Shown piece after piece: positions 38,866 to 47,913 of a DNA stretch of 64,000 nt. The position numbers and the translations under genes are program-made. This DNA comes from Alphaproteobacteria bacterium (GTDB taxonomy: Bacteria; Pseudomonadota; Alphaproteobacteria; Rhizobiales; Xanthobacteraceae): NCBI GenBank assembly GCA_037200445.1, contig JBBCGH010000001.1, positions 5,468,001-5,532,000 on the forward strand. The letters run 5' to 3'. Position 1 is the first letter of the stretch. The number at the start of each line of letters is the position of its first letter. Below the pieces are notes generated by a model, which saw only the letters and a list, made by a program, of their open reading frames with translations, made no database searches and was not told where the DNA came from.

Positions 38866-40488
38866 TCACGACGGCTCACGCCAACGGCGCGCCGTCAACA
38901 CCAAATCGGCATCGATTCCCGGGGGCCTCGGCTGCTTGATCGGGATGCGGAACTCAAGCCGATCGCCGAGCGGCGTCCCGAGCATTCCGGTCGTCGCCTT
39001 CGTCGGGTTGTCGCTCTCGAACGAATAGCGGATGCGCCATCCGCCGGGCACTTCGTCGTCCGGAATGGCTTCGATGTTGAGCCGGTCGCGAAAGATGTGG
39101 CCACCGGGAAAATGATTGTCGAGGAATAGAATGCCGTCCACCTCGTAGTCCGGAACGAGCACACGTAGATCGATGCTGAATCCGAGGGAGTTGCGATTCT
39201 TGTTCACCTTGCTCGCCTTGCTGAGGAAAGCGGTGAACAGTTCCGGACTCTCGTGGTTTGCACGCGCGATCTCATCCGGCTCGGCCTCATCGGGAAAAAG
39301 GTCCGCGTAGGTACGAAACACCGACGAATTCTCCGCCAGTGTTCGCCGGCTCAATTCCCAGTGGGCACCACGCACGCCCGCAACGGTTTCAAAGTGATAG
39401 GATGCGCGGATTCTTTTTTTCTCCCCCTTCGCCTTCGCCTTCTCCTTTTCCTTCTGAAGATCAGCCGGCAGCGTGATGCTACGGATGTCGAGCCGCCCGT
39501 CGACCCGGATGTCGCCGAACAGAAAACGGATGAGGTTCTGATAGCCCTCTTCGGAATTCACGATCCCGTAGTAGCCGGAATGACTACGGTGAACGTAGGC
39601 ACGCGGGCTAAGCTGCAGCGATTCATTCGGCTTGCCGGAGCTTGCAAGCACCGCGTTGTTGATTCGCACGAGACCATCGCTGAATGGGCCGACGACGCGC
39701 GACGACCAGCCTGCCGCCACGGTATAGTCTTTCGCGTTGCTGCCGACGAGGCAGAAGAAACGGTCCGGATTGAACGCACCGTTCAGCGTGTTGACGGGAT
39801 CGGTTCCGTCCGGAAGGCCAAGATAGGACGCCATCCTTGCGCGATTGAAATTGTCCGCGCTGTTGGCAGTAAAGAACCCTGGGACATTGCCGACGATTTC
39901 GAGTTCAATTCCGTTATGTGGGGTCGCGTAGGTGAACACCTTGTCGACCAACCTGCGCGCCTCCTCGGTGCCGACTTTGGGATTCTGCAGGAAACATCGA
40001 ATGACCAGTCCACCCATCGAGTGGCCGACGAGATAGACCTTGAATGCCGCATTCGCCTCCACGTCGTCGGGCTTGCAGACGTTTCGCTTCACCTTGAGGA
40101 TCAGGTCGTTCAGACCCTTCCCAAAGTCCTCCATGGCGACCTGTTTGCCCGCGCCGAACACGCTCGAGACCTGGTCGTAGTAGCGGTAGATGATGATTGA
40201 ACGCGGATCGAGATCGCCGCCAGGAAATTCTTTGACGTCGGTCTTGTTAAGCCCGACGGAATAGACGTCGGTGTATTGATAGTCCTTCATCAGCCGGACA
40301 AGCGGCGACTCGAAATAAAGCCTGTCTGTCTGGCCGGTCCACACGGTCCGCACGCGGGTCGAACCGAGATTAAACCCCATGTACGGGTCGGATACCGTGT
40401 CCTCGACCTCGCTGCTCGTCCCCGCATAACCGCGGACATAGATGATCGGATAGTATGGTGCCTCAATTCTCGCGCCGGCCACGGTCAC
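38866..40488 (-). CDS. Large alpha/beta hydrolase, lipase-like
   Basis: Protein of 540 residues. The N-terminal half is an alpha/beta hydrolase: YPIIYVRGYAG (HG-type oxyanion strand), nucleophile elbow VYLVGHSMGGLVIR and TYATPHNGIELE typical of triacylglycerol lipase/PGAP1-like enzymes. An Asp (PFSDGLVRINN) and a His in YVHRSHSGYYG could complete the triad. The C-terminal half (about residues 340-540) has a Lys/Glu-rich segment (KEKEKAKAKGEKK) and a beta-rich domain I do not recognise. No signal peptide. Base composition is lower in GC than its neighbours. Substrate unknown; possible esterase for phage-like or storage lipids is only speculation. Confidence 0.7.
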   Translation of the reverse strand: MTVAGARIEAPYYPIIYVRGYAGTSSEVEDTVSDPYMGFNLGSTRVRTVWTGQTDRLYFESPLVRLMKDYQYTDVYSVGLNKTDVKEFPGGDLDPRSIIIYRYYDQVSSVFGAGKQVAMEDFGKGLNDLILKVKRNVCKPDDVEANAAFKVYLVGHSMGGLVIRCFLQNPKVGTEEARRLVDKVFTYATPHNGIELEIVGNVPGFFTANSADNFNRARMASYLGLPDGTDPVNTLNGAFNPDRFFCLVGSNAKDYTVAAGWSSRVVGPFSDGLVRINNAVLASSGKPNESLQLSPRAYVHRSHSGYYGIVNSEEGYQNLIRFLFGDIRVDGRLDIRSITLPADLQKEKEKAKAKGEKKRIRASYHFETVAGVRGAHWELSRRTLAENSSVFRTYADLFPDEAEPDEIARANHESPELFTAFLSKASKVNKNRNSLGFSIDLRVLVPDYEVDGILFLDNHFPGGHIFRDRLNIEAIPDDEVPGGWRIRYSFESDNPTKATTGMLGTPLGDRLEFRIPIKQPRPPGIDADLVLTARRWREPS

Positions 40489-40575
40489 CCCCGTAGTTTT
40501 TTGCCGTACGAGTATGCCTCTAAGTTAGAATTGGGTGCAATTGGACGTTGTTGCGGCGCTCCGCCGCGGTTCTAG

Positions 40576-42972
40576 CTAGACCTTGCCGAGGGCCTTCAGA
40601 ACAACCGTCGGGGTAATCGGCATCTCGGTGATGAGTTTTGCCCCGAGCGGCGCCAGCGCGTCGTTCACGGCGTTCATGACACAAGCGGGCGCGCCCGCCG
40701 TGCCGGCCTCGCCCGCACCCTTGGCGCCGAGCTCGGAATCCGCTGTCGGCGTCACCACATGGCCGACCTCGATGTCGGGCATCTCGGCGGCCATGGGCAC
40801 CAGATAGTCCGCCATGTTGCCGTTGAGCATCTGCCCGCGCTCGTCATAGAGGCAGTGCTCGAACAGTGCTGCACCGAGCCCCTGCACGATGCCGCCGCGG
40901 ACCTGCTCGTCGACCAGCTGCGGGTTGATCACCGTGCCGCAGTCCTCCACGCACCAGTGCTTCAAAAGCTTGATGAAGCCCGTGTCGGTGTCGACCTCGA
41001 GCCAGCTCGCCTGCGCGCCGTTGGTGAACGAGAAGGCCCACTGCCGCGGCACATAGTGGCGCGTCGCGACCAGCTCGGCCTGGAAGCCGGGCGGCAGCGT
41101 ATCGGGGCGGAAGTAGGCGATGCGCGCGACCTCATCGAGGCCGATGCGCTCCGTGCTTGTGGCTTTGTCGACCACGACGCCATTCGCGATGTCGAGCGCC
41201 TCTGGCTTCGCCTGCAGGATCGAGCCCGCGACTGCGAGCACGTTTTGCCGCAACGCCTTGCCGGCCTGCCAGGCCGCCTCGCCGCCGATGCCGGCCGCGC
41301 GCGAGGCCCACGTGCCGCCGCCGTAGGGCGTGTTGTCGGTATCGCCCATCACGACGCGCACGCGCTCGATCGGGACGCCGAAGGAAGACGCCGCGACTTG
41401 TGCGATCACGGCCTCGGCGCCCTGCCCCTGCTCGCTGACGCCGGTGTGCACCGAGAGATTGCCCTGCGCGTCCAGCTTGAAGGTGCAGCCGTCCTGCGCG
41501 GAGATCTTTGCGCCGCCGACGCCATAGAACGCCGCGGACGGGTTCGTGACCTCGACGAAGAACGCAAAGCCGAGCCCGCGGTAGATGCCCTGCTTGCGCA
41601 ACCGCTCCTGTTCGGCGCGCAAGCCCGCGTAGTCCACCATCGAGTCGAGATGCGCCAGCGTCTCGTGGTGCGACAGCTTCTCGAACTTGATGCCCGACGG
41701 GCCTTGCGAGGGATGGGCGTCATCCGGAATGAGATTGCGCCGCCGGATCTCCAGCGGATCCATGCCGATCTTCATGGCGGCGAGATCGACGAGTCCTTCT
41801 GTCACGGCGGTCGCGATCGGATGGCCGACCGCGCGGTACTGGCACATCACGTTCTTGTTCTGGAACACGACGCGACAGCGCGCGCGATAATTTGGGGTCG
41901 TGTAGGGCCCGCCGACGAGGTTGACGACCTGGTTCGCCTCGATCCCGGACGTGCGCGGATACACCGAATAGGGTCCGATGCCGGTGAGATCGTCGATCTC
42001 GAAAGCCGTGATGGTGCCGTCGCGCTTCACGCCGATCTTCGCCTTGACGCGATGGTCGCGCGCGTGAATGTCGGTGATGAAGCTTTCGAGCCGGTCGGCG
42101 ACGAATTTCACGGGGCGCCGGAGCAGCTTCGACAGCGCAACCGTTGCCATCTCGTCCGCATAGGTGTGCACCTTGATGCCGAACGAGCCGCCGACGTCCT
42201 TGGTGATGACGCGTACCTGCTGCTCTTCGAGGCCGAGATGCTTGGCGAACAGATTCTGCATCATGTGCGGCGCCTGCGTACCCTGGTACACGGTCATGCG
42301 CTGCTCGGACGGATTCCACTCGGCGACGACCGCGCGCGGCTCGTTGCACACGCCGGTGTGGCGGCCGAAATGGAACGTGGTCTCGACCACTTCGTCCGCG
42401 TCCGCGAAACCCTTGTCGGGCTCGCCCGCCACGAGGCTGCGCTCGAAGGTGAGATTGTCGCCCAGTTCGGGATGGATCACCGGCGTGCCGGCATTGAGCG
42501 CAGTCTCGGCGTCGGTGACGGCGGGCAATTCCTCGTATGTGACCTCGACCAGTTCGCACGCGTCCTCGGCCTGGGCGCGGGTCTTGGCGACCACCGCGCA
42601 GACCGCCTCGCCCTGCCAGCAGGCACGATCGACCGCGATCGCATGCTGCGGGGCCGACTTGATGCCCTTGAGATGCGTCAGCACCCCGACCCACGGCGTG
42701 ATCACCTTGGCGAGCTCGGCTCCCGTAACGATCGCGACCACGCCCGGCGCTTTCTTCGCCGCCGTACTCTCGATCTTCACGATGCGCGCATGCGCGTGCG
42801 GTGAGCGCACATAGGCGACATGGGCCATGCGCGGCAGCACGACGTCGCTGACGTATTGCCCGCGCCCTTCGGTGAGCCGTGTCAGGTTCGGCCGCGGCAC
42901 CGAGCGGCCGATGTAGGAATTCGGCCGGTCGAGCGCGGTGAGGACAGGCGGCGAGTCGTCGACGATTTTCAT
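40576..42972 (-). CDS. Xanthine dehydrogenase-family molybdenum hydroxylase, large (Mo) subunit
   Basis: Mo-cytosine-dinucleotide catalytic subunit of 798 residues. Motifs: SYIGRSVPRPNLTRLTEGRG, YVRSPHAHARI, DVGGSFGIKVHTYADE, GVSEQGQGAEAVIAQ, GGGTWASRAAGIGGEA and the catalytic Glu in ELGAKGAGEAGTAGAP. The active-site loop reads CQYRAVGHP, not the AYRCSFR of true (form I) CO dehydrogenase, so this is a carbon-monoxide-dehydrogenase-like hydroxylase with an organic substrate, probably an aromatic or N-heterocycle. It is separated from the HD gene by a palindromic repeat. Confidence 0.88.
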   Translation of the reverse strand: MKIVDDSPPVLTALDRPNSYIGRSVPRPNLTRLTEGRGQYVSDVVLPRMAHVAYVRSPHAHARIVKIESTAAKKAPGVVAIVTGAELAKVITPWVGVLTHLKGIKSAPQHAIAVDRACWQGEAVCAVVAKTRAQAEDACELVEVTYEELPAVTDAETALNAGTPVIHPELGDNLTFERSLVAGEPDKGFADADEVVETTFHFGRHTGVCNEPRAVVAEWNPSEQRMTVYQGTQAPHMMQNLFAKHLGLEEQQVRVITKDVGGSFGIKVHTYADEMATVALSKLLRRPVKFVADRLESFITDIHARDHRVKAKIGVKRDGTITAFEIDDLTGIGPYSVYPRTSGIEANQVVNLVGGPYTTPNYRARCRVVFQNKNVMCQYRAVGHPIATAVTEGLVDLAAMKIGMDPLEIRRRNLIPDDAHPSQGPSGIKFEKLSHHETLAHLDSMVDYAGLRAEQERLRKQGIYRGLGFAFFVEVTNPSAAFYGVGGAKISAQDGCTFKLDAQGNLSVHTGVSEQGQGAEAVIAQVAASSFGVPIERVRVVMGDTDNTPYGGGTWASRAAGIGGEAAWQAGKALRQNVLAVAGSILQAKPEALDIANGVVVDKATSTERIGLDEVARIAYFRPDTLPPGFQAELVATRHYVPRQWAFSFTNGAQASWLEVDTDTGFIKLLKHWCVEDCGTVINPQLVDEQVRGGIVQGLGAALFEHCLYDERGQMLNGNMADYLVPMAAEMPDIEVGHVVTPTADSELGAKGAGEAGTAGAPACVMNAVNDALAPLGAKLITEMPITPTVVLKALGKV

Positions 42973-42993
42973 GGGCAGGCCGGCCCGCCTGCG

Positions 42994-43098
42994 CCCCCTC
43001 CCCCTGAAAGGGGGAGGGTCGGGGTGGGGGTCATCCGTTCGCGAAGCTGACCCCCATCCGACCGCTCCGCGGTCGACCTCCCCCTTGCAGGAGGAGGT
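42994..43098. repeat. Palindromic repeat inside the hydroxylase operon
   Basis: Perfect 9-bp stem CCCTCCCCC-TGAAA-GGGGGAGGG (42996-43018), then GGGTCATCC...GCTGACCCCCATCC and GACCGCTCCGCGGTC (self-complementary), ending in CCTCCCCCTTGCAGGAGG. Mosaic alphaproteobacterial repeat, possibly attenuating the downstream Mo-subunit gene. Confidence 0.7.
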
Positions 43099-43131
43099 AA
43101 AGAAAGAGGAGCTCCGCGCGCACTCATCGCA

Positions 43132-43899
43132 TCACAAGAACCGGTTCGGCCACATCATGGTGCGCCACATGTGCGACGACGGCGAGTTGTCGAAACCGAG
43201 GCCTTCCTCAGGCTGGCGGAAATTGCGCCCGACAACGTCGACGAAATCGTCCAGATTTACCTTCGCGTTCGGATCGAACGAGTAGACATCGTTGATGCAG
43301 ATCAGCCGCGAGGTCATGTACCACTTGTGATTCCGCGCGCGCTCGTATTCGGCGACGATGTAGGGCTCCGGCTTGTAGTCGTCGCCGAACAGCTTCAGGT
43401 ACATCTCGGGATACGGATAGCCGGCGGCCTCGTCGGGGAAGAAGCGCAGCGCCTGGTGGCTGCGCACCGCCCAGCTCACCTCTTCGTCCACATAGGGCTC
43501 GATCATCTGCGCGCCCCAATAGCCGTGATCGCAGCGGATGAAGCTCACCACCGCGATGTCGTGCAGCAGGCAGGCGAGAATGACTTTTTCGTTGCAGCCG
43601 GCCTTGAGCGCATGCGTGGCGCTCTGCAAGAGATGCGCATGCTGGGCGAAGCGGCACCTGAAATAGTCGATCAGCGTCGGCTTCTCGGGCATCGGCGGGA
43701 GGCGCGGGTCCGGCCCCATGTTGAACACCGCACCCGGGTGCTTCGCCCACAGTGCGGCGCTGGTATCCATCTTGACCTCGCCGTCGGCGAGATACGAGAG
43801 CGTCGACTTGGTCACGACGCGCTCGAGCTCGTGCATCATGTGCTCTTCGAGCTCGTCGGCTTTTTGCGAGATGCTCTGCGGATTGGTGTGCTGGTTCAT
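43132..43899 (-). CDS. HD-domain protein embedded in molybdenum hydroxylase operon
   Basis: Protein of 255 residues starting at ATG 43899 (AGGGTGAGG upstream), four bases after the [2Fe-2S] gene. Metal-binding layout: His in RFAQHAHLLQSATHALKAG, HD in ACLLHDIAVV, His in RCDHGYWGAQMIEPYV, His in WAVRSHQALRFF, and a later Asp in YSFDPNA. This order (H...HD...H...H...D) resembles the di-iron HD oxygenases related to PhnZ as well as ordinary HD phosphohydrolases. Its place inside an oxidoreductase operon makes an oxidative role worth testing. No close named relative is recognised. Confidence 0.72.
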   Translation of the reverse strand: MNQHTNPQSISQKADELEEHMMHELERVVTKSTLSYLADGEVKMDTSAALWAKHPGAVFNMGPDPRLPPMPEKPTLIDYFRCRFAQHAHLLQSATHALKAGCNEKVILACLLHDIAVVSFIRCDHGYWGAQMIEPYVDEEVSWAVRSHQALRFFPDEAAGYPYPEMYLKLFGDDYKPEPYIVAEYERARNHKWYMTSRLICINDVYSFDPNAKVNLDDFVDVVGRNFRQPEEGLGFDNSPSSHMWRTMMWPNRFL

Positions 43900-43903
43900 G
43901 GCC

Positions 43904-44380
43904 TCACCCTTTTGCGCGCGCTTGCGCGACGGATTCGACGGCGTCGACGATCGCCTGGTAGCCGGTGCAGCGGCAGTAGTTCCCGGCGAGATATTCGCGG
44001 ATGGTATCACGGCTCGGGGTGCCGTTGTGCGCCAGTAATTCCTGCGCGGTCAAAAGCATGCCCGGGGTGCAAAACCCGCATTGCAGCGCATTGCGGCGGC
44101 GGAAGGCTTCCTGGAGGTCCGATATCGCGCCGGAATCCGAGACGCCCTCGATGGTCTCGACCTGCGCGCCGTCGCACTGTATCGCCAACGTCAGGCAGCC
44201 ACGCACCACAGTGCCGTCAAGCAGCACCGTGCAGGCGCCGCACACGCCGTGCTCGCAGCCGACATGGCTGCCGGTCAGGCCCAGCGTCTCGCGCAGGAAG
44301 TCGACCAGTGTGGTGCGCGGCTCGACCGATTCGGCGACGGCTTCGCCGTTGACAGTGAGCTGAATGTCCACGGCGCTCAT
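43904..44380 (-). CDS. Molybdenum hydroxylase small subunit, 2x[2Fe-2S]
   Basis: Iron-sulfur subunit of 158 residues. Plant-type cluster CEHGVCGACTVLLDG followed by the second, helical-domain cluster CGFCTPGML and NYCRCTGYQ. Family-standard start IQLTVNGEAVAESVEPRTTL. Carries electrons from the Mo subunit to the FAD subunit. Overlaps the FAD-subunit gene by four bases. Confidence 0.93.
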   Translation of the reverse strand: MSAVDIQLTVNGEAVAESVEPRTTLVDFLRETLGLTGSHVGCEHGVCGACTVLLDGTVVRGCLTLAIQCDGAQVETIEGVSDSGAISDLQEAFRRRNALQCGFCTPGMLLTAQELLAHNGTPSRDTIREYLAGNYCRCTGYQAIVDAVESVAQARAKG

Positions 44381-45216
44381 GCGCGCGGCTCCGCAAGCTG
44401 TTCTGCGACACGCCGCAGCAGCACGCCGGCGAGATGCTTCTTTACGGTGCCGCTCGCGTGCAGATCATCAGAGGGATCGAGGTCGAGCATCTTCACGGCT
44501 TCGTCGACCGCGCCGGCCGCGAGCGCAGCCTCGGCCTTGTGGGCGCGGACGGGCAGCGCGCCGACACCGAAGTAGACCAGTCGGATGTCGGAGAGGCTTT
44601 TGCCCTTCGCCTTCGCAACCGCCGCAAGCCCGACCAGTGCGTAATCGCCATGACGGCGCGCCAGCTCCGCGAAGCCGACACGCGTGTCAGCAGCGGCGGC
44701 CGGAAACCGGATCGCGCTCAGCACGTCGTGCGCTCCAAGCGCCGTCTCGAATAGTCCCTTGAAGAAATCGGCGGCCTTAACCGCGCGCTTGCCGTTTGGC
44801 CCCGTCACGTCGACCTCGCCGTCGAGCGCGACGAGGCAGGCGGGCAACTCGGCCGCCGGATCCGCGTAGGCGAGCGAGCCGCCGATGGTGCCGCGGTTGC
44901 GGATCGCCGGATGCGCAACATGGGGCATCGCAAGTGCGATCAGCGGCGCGTGCTTGGCGATGTCGGACGAGCGCTCCAGCGTGACGTGGCGCGCGAGCGC
45001 GCCGATCTCGACCACTCCGTCCTTCACGCTGACGCCGTCGAGGCCGATGCCATTAATGTCCACCAGCAGCGACGGACTGGAGAGCCGCATGTTCAAAGTG
45101 GCGATCAGGCTCTGCCCGCCTGCCAGCAGCTTCGCGTCGCCCTTGTGTTCACCGAGGAGGCGGATCGCATCATCCAGCGTGCGCGCCTTCGCGTAGGCGA
45201 ATGGTGCGGGTTTCAA
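44377..45216 (-). CDS. Molybdenum hydroxylase medium (FAD) subunit
   Basis: FAD-binding subunit of 279 residues. Motifs LLAGGQSLIATLNMRLSSP, the FAD signature HPAIRNRGTIGGSLAYADPA, and AELPACLVALDG. First gene of the FAD - FeS - HD - Mo operon. It lies 84 bases after an ABC permease gene on the same strand, so transport and hydroxylation may be co-expressed. Confidence 0.93.
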   Translation of the reverse strand: MKPAPFAYAKARTLDDAIRLLGEHKGDAKLLAGGQSLIATLNMRLSSPSLLVDINGIGLDGVSVKDGVVEIGALARHVTLERSSDIAKHAPLIALAMPHVAHPAIRNRGTIGGSLAYADPAAELPACLVALDGEVDVTGPNGKRAVKAADFFKGLFETALGAHDVLSAIRFPAAAADTRVGFAELARRHGDYALVGLAAVAKAKGKSLSDIRLVYFGVGALPVRAHKAEAALAAGAVDEAVKMLDLDPSDDLHASGTVKKHLAGVLLRRVAEQLAEPRA

Positions 45217-45300
45217 CGCGTCCTCCCGGCCGGCGGCGTATCCGCGGCTATTGAAAGCTAAGTCGAATTGGCCGGATTCCGGTCTTCCAAGTCAAGCGGC

Positions 45301-46059
45301 CTAATCGTCCCGCCCGGCGATCTCGGCCTGCCATGGCGCGACCGTGCGCTCGACCCAGCCGATCAGGCTGTTCAGCCCGATCGCCAGCACCATCAGCACC
45401 ACGATCGGCACGAACATGGTGGCGGTGTCGAAATTGTTAGCCGAGTTGATGATGATCGCGCCAAGCCCGGAAATGGTGGTGAAGAACTCGGCGATCACCA
45501 TCGCGACTACCGCGCGCCCGACCGCGAGTCGGATGCCCGCCATGATGTAGGGCAACGTCGCGGGCAGCACGATACGGCGCAGAATCACGGTGTCCGGCGC
45601 CACGAAGGCGCGACCGACATCGATCAGGCTTTTCGGCACTGCGTTCACGCCAAGCCACGTGTTGATGATGATCGGGAAGAGCGACATCAGGAACACGACC
45701 GCGGCCTTCACGGCAAAGCCGAGGCCGAGCCACAGGATCAAGAGCGGCACCAGCGCGACCAGCGGCATCGCGTAGCCAGCCGTGACATAGATTCCGAGTG
45801 CTGCTTCGACCACGCGGAAGCGGCCGATAATGAGGCCGAGTGGAACGCCGATGAGAATGGCCAAACCATAGCCGACCACGAACGGGCGCAGGCTTTCGTA
45901 GAGCGCCGCGCCAAGCTGGCCGCTGCGGACAAGCTCCACGAACGCCGCCGCGATGGCGCTCGGGTAGGAGCCGAAGACCGGATTGATGTCGCGGCCGAAA
46001 AACTCCCACAGGCCGATCAGCATGGCGAGCGAAAGAAGCGTGATGGACCAGCGGGGCAT
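45301..46059 (-). CDS. ABC transporter permease (SsuC/TauC type)
   Basis: Inner-membrane permease of 252 residues with about six helices. Marks: LWEFFGRDINPVFGSYPSA, GYGLAILIGVPLGLIIGR and the EAA-like loop VGRAFVAPDTVILRRIVLPA, TLPYIMAGIRLAVGRAVVA. The ATG at 46059 overlaps the ATPase stop (TGATG). Third gene of a receptor-ATPase-permease operon. Confidence 0.9.
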   Translation of the reverse strand: MPRWSITLLSLAMLIGLWEFFGRDINPVFGSYPSAIAAAFVELVRSGQLGAALYESLRPFVVGYGLAILIGVPLGLIIGRFRVVEAALGIYVTAGYAMPLVALVPLLILWLGLGFAVKAAVVFLMSLFPIIINTWLGVNAVPKSLIDVGRAFVAPDTVILRRIVLPATLPYIMAGIRLAVGRAVVAMVIAEFFTTISGLGAIIINSANNFDTATMFVPIVVLMVLAIGLNSLIGWVERTVAPWQAEIAGRDD

Positions 46060-46832
46060 CAGTGCGTCTTCGCGTTGATCGCGCGCCACAGGGCGTAGCG
46101 CGTCTCGGCGAACGCCGCACTGCCGCGCAATGCCTCGACGTCGCCACGCGGTCGCGGCAGCGGCACGTCCATGATCTCCTGCACACTGCCGTGCTGCATC
46201 ACCACCACCCGGTCGGCGAGCAGCACGGCTTCGTCGAGGTCGTGCGTGACGAACAGGATGGTCTTGACCGTGCGCGCATGGATGCCGATCAGCTCGCCCT
46301 GCAGCGTCTCGCGCGTCTGCGCATCGAGCGCGCCGAACGGCTCGTCCATCAGCAGCACCTTCGGATCGATTGCGAGCGCGCGCGCGATCCCGACACGCTG
46401 CTGCATGCCGCCGGAGAGCTGATAGGGGCGGCGGTTGCCGGAATCCTTCAGGCCGACCAGATCGAGGTAGCGTTGCGCTGTTTCGCGCAGTTCCTCGCCG
46501 CGCACGCCTTTCATCTCGAGCCCGAACATCACGTTTTCCAGCGCGGTCAGCCACGGCAGCAGCGCGGCATGCTGGAACACCATGCCGCGATCATGCGCGC
46601 AGCCAGTAACCGCGACGCCGTCCACCGTCACGCGGCCGCCGCTCGCGGCCTCGAGGCCCATCGCGATGCGCAGCGCGGTCGTTTTGCCGCAGCCGGAGGG
46701 GCCGATCAGCGCGACGATCTCGCCGTTGTGCACGCTGAAGCTGAGGTTGCTCAGCGCCTGGACGGTCTGCTCCGCCCCATCGACGCGCAAGGTGAAGCGC
46801 TTGGAGACATCGATGAGATCGATCGCTCCCAC
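46059..46832 (-). CDS. ABC transporter ATP-binding protein (SsuB/TauB type)
   Basis: ATPase of 257 residues. Walker A GPSGCGKTT, Q-loop VFQHAALLPWLT, signature QLSGGMQQRVGIARAL, Walker B VLLMDEPFGALD and switch His in FVTHDLDEAVLLADR. The GTG start overlaps the receptor's stop by one base. Belongs to the nitrate/sulfonate/taurine class. Confidence 0.92.
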   Translation of the reverse strand: MGAIDLIDVSKRFTLRVDGAEQTVQALSNLSFSVHNGEIVALIGPSGCGKTTALRIAMGLEAASGGRVTVDGVAVTGCAHDRGMVFQHAALLPWLTALENVMFGLEMKGVRGEELRETAQRYLDLVGLKDSGNRRPYQLSGGMQQRVGIARALAIDPKVLLMDEPFGALDAQTRETLQGELIGIHARTVKTILFVTHDLDEAVLLADRVVVMQHGSVQEIMDVPLPRPRGDVEALRGSAAFAETRYALWRAINAKTH

Positions 46833-47788
46833 TACTTCGCCAGCTCCAGCGCCTTCGCGCGCACGTCCGGCGCGACGACCTTCGCGAGATCGACCGGCTT
46901 CGGCATGCTGCCGTTCTTGATCAGCATCTCTTGCATCCAGGCGAGCTTCTCCATCGGCAGGCCGAGCTCCGGGTCGATATCCTTGTGGCGCACAGCCTCG
47001 TCAAAGATGAACCCAGGCCGCGGATCGTCCGGCTTTGCTCTGGCCACCTCGAAGGTCAGCTTGACCTCCTCGGCGCGGTTGGCGACGGCGTGACGAAGTG
47101 CGGAGATTTCCGCCGCAAGGAAGCGCGCCGCCTCGTCGGGCTTGTCGGCGAGCGTCTTACCTGAGGTGATCATGCACACGCGCATGAAGTTCGGTAGCAC
47201 CTCGCGCCCGGTCGCGAGCAGCTTCACGTTCGCCGGCGCGATCGGCAGATATTCGGTCGAGACGATCGCGGCATCGACCACGCCGACGGTGAGCGCCTTG
47301 TAGCGGTCGGTGTCGCTGCCCATGTTGGCGAACTTCACCTCGCCTGGCGGAATGCCACTCTTCTCCAGCACCGCACGGATGAGCAGGTCGGGCAATGCGC
47401 CCGGCGCCGAGATCGCGATGTTCTTTCCGCGCAGATCCTCGACCTTGGCTACCGGCTCGCGCGCGAACAGGCCATGCACCAGGCTTGGCCAATGACAGCC
47501 GAGGATCTTGACGTCCGCGCCGCGCGCCGCCGCCACGATCGCACCACCCGGCCCGCCTTCGTAGGAATCGAGTTCGCCCGCGAGCAGCGCCTTGAGGCCG
47601 ATCTGGTCGGCCTTGATCTGCATGATGTCGAGCTTAAGGCCCTGCTTCTCGGCAAAGCCGCGCGTCACCATCATGGCAAAGCCCGCATCGCTCTTCGCCT
47701 CGATGATGGCATGGCGCCACGCCTTCTGCGCGACAGCGGGGCTCGCGCCGAGTGCCAGCGTAAGGGCCGCCACGCACCACTTGCCCAT
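46832..47788 (-). CDS. ABC transporter substrate-binding protein (NMT1/SsuA-like)
   Basis: Periplasmic receptor of 318 residues. The ATG at 47788 with GGGAGA upstream gives a clean signal peptide (KWCVAALTLALGASPAVAQ). NMT1/THI5-like features: AGFAMMVTRGFAEKQGLKLD, LDSYEGGPGGAIVAAARGAD and LRGKNIAISAPGALPDLLIR. Ligands in this group include sulfonates, nitrate, pyrimidines and aromatic acids. Upstream of a molybdenum hydroxylase, an N-heterocycle or aromatic acid is plausible. Confidence 0.87.
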   Translation of the reverse strand: MGKWCVAALTLALGASPAVAQKAWRHAIIEAKSDAGFAMMVTRGFAEKQGLKLDIMQIKADQIGLKALLAGELDSYEGGPGGAIVAAARGADVKILGCHWPSLVHGLFAREPVAKVEDLRGKNIAISAPGALPDLLIRAVLEKSGIPPGEVKFANMGSDTDRYKALTVGVVDAAIVSTEYLPIAPANVKLLATGREVLPNFMRVCMITSGKTLADKPDEAARFLAAEISALRHAVANRAEEVKLTFEVARAKPDDPRPGFIFDEAVRHKDIDPELGLPMEKLAWMQEMLIKNGSMPKPVDLAKVVAPDVRAKALELAK

Positions 47789-47913
47789 CGGGCATCTCCC
47801 ATATCCTGAAATCTTGGCAGCCATCGTGCCAGCCGGAAGCCGCACGGGCAATGCGACTTGTATCGCAGACTGCGGCGTGCTGGTTATGGCGCGAAATCGC
47901 CAGGAGGATGCGG

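Noticed and set aside
40759-42804. 681-codon plus-strand frame over the molybdenum hydroxylase gene
   Set aside because: Antisense shadow; no domain or start signal.
40576-45216. Aerobic carbon monoxide dehydrogenase (coxMSL)
   Set aside because: The Mo-subunit loop is CQYRAVGHP, not the AYRCSFR of form I enzymes, and gene order is interrupted by an HD gene.
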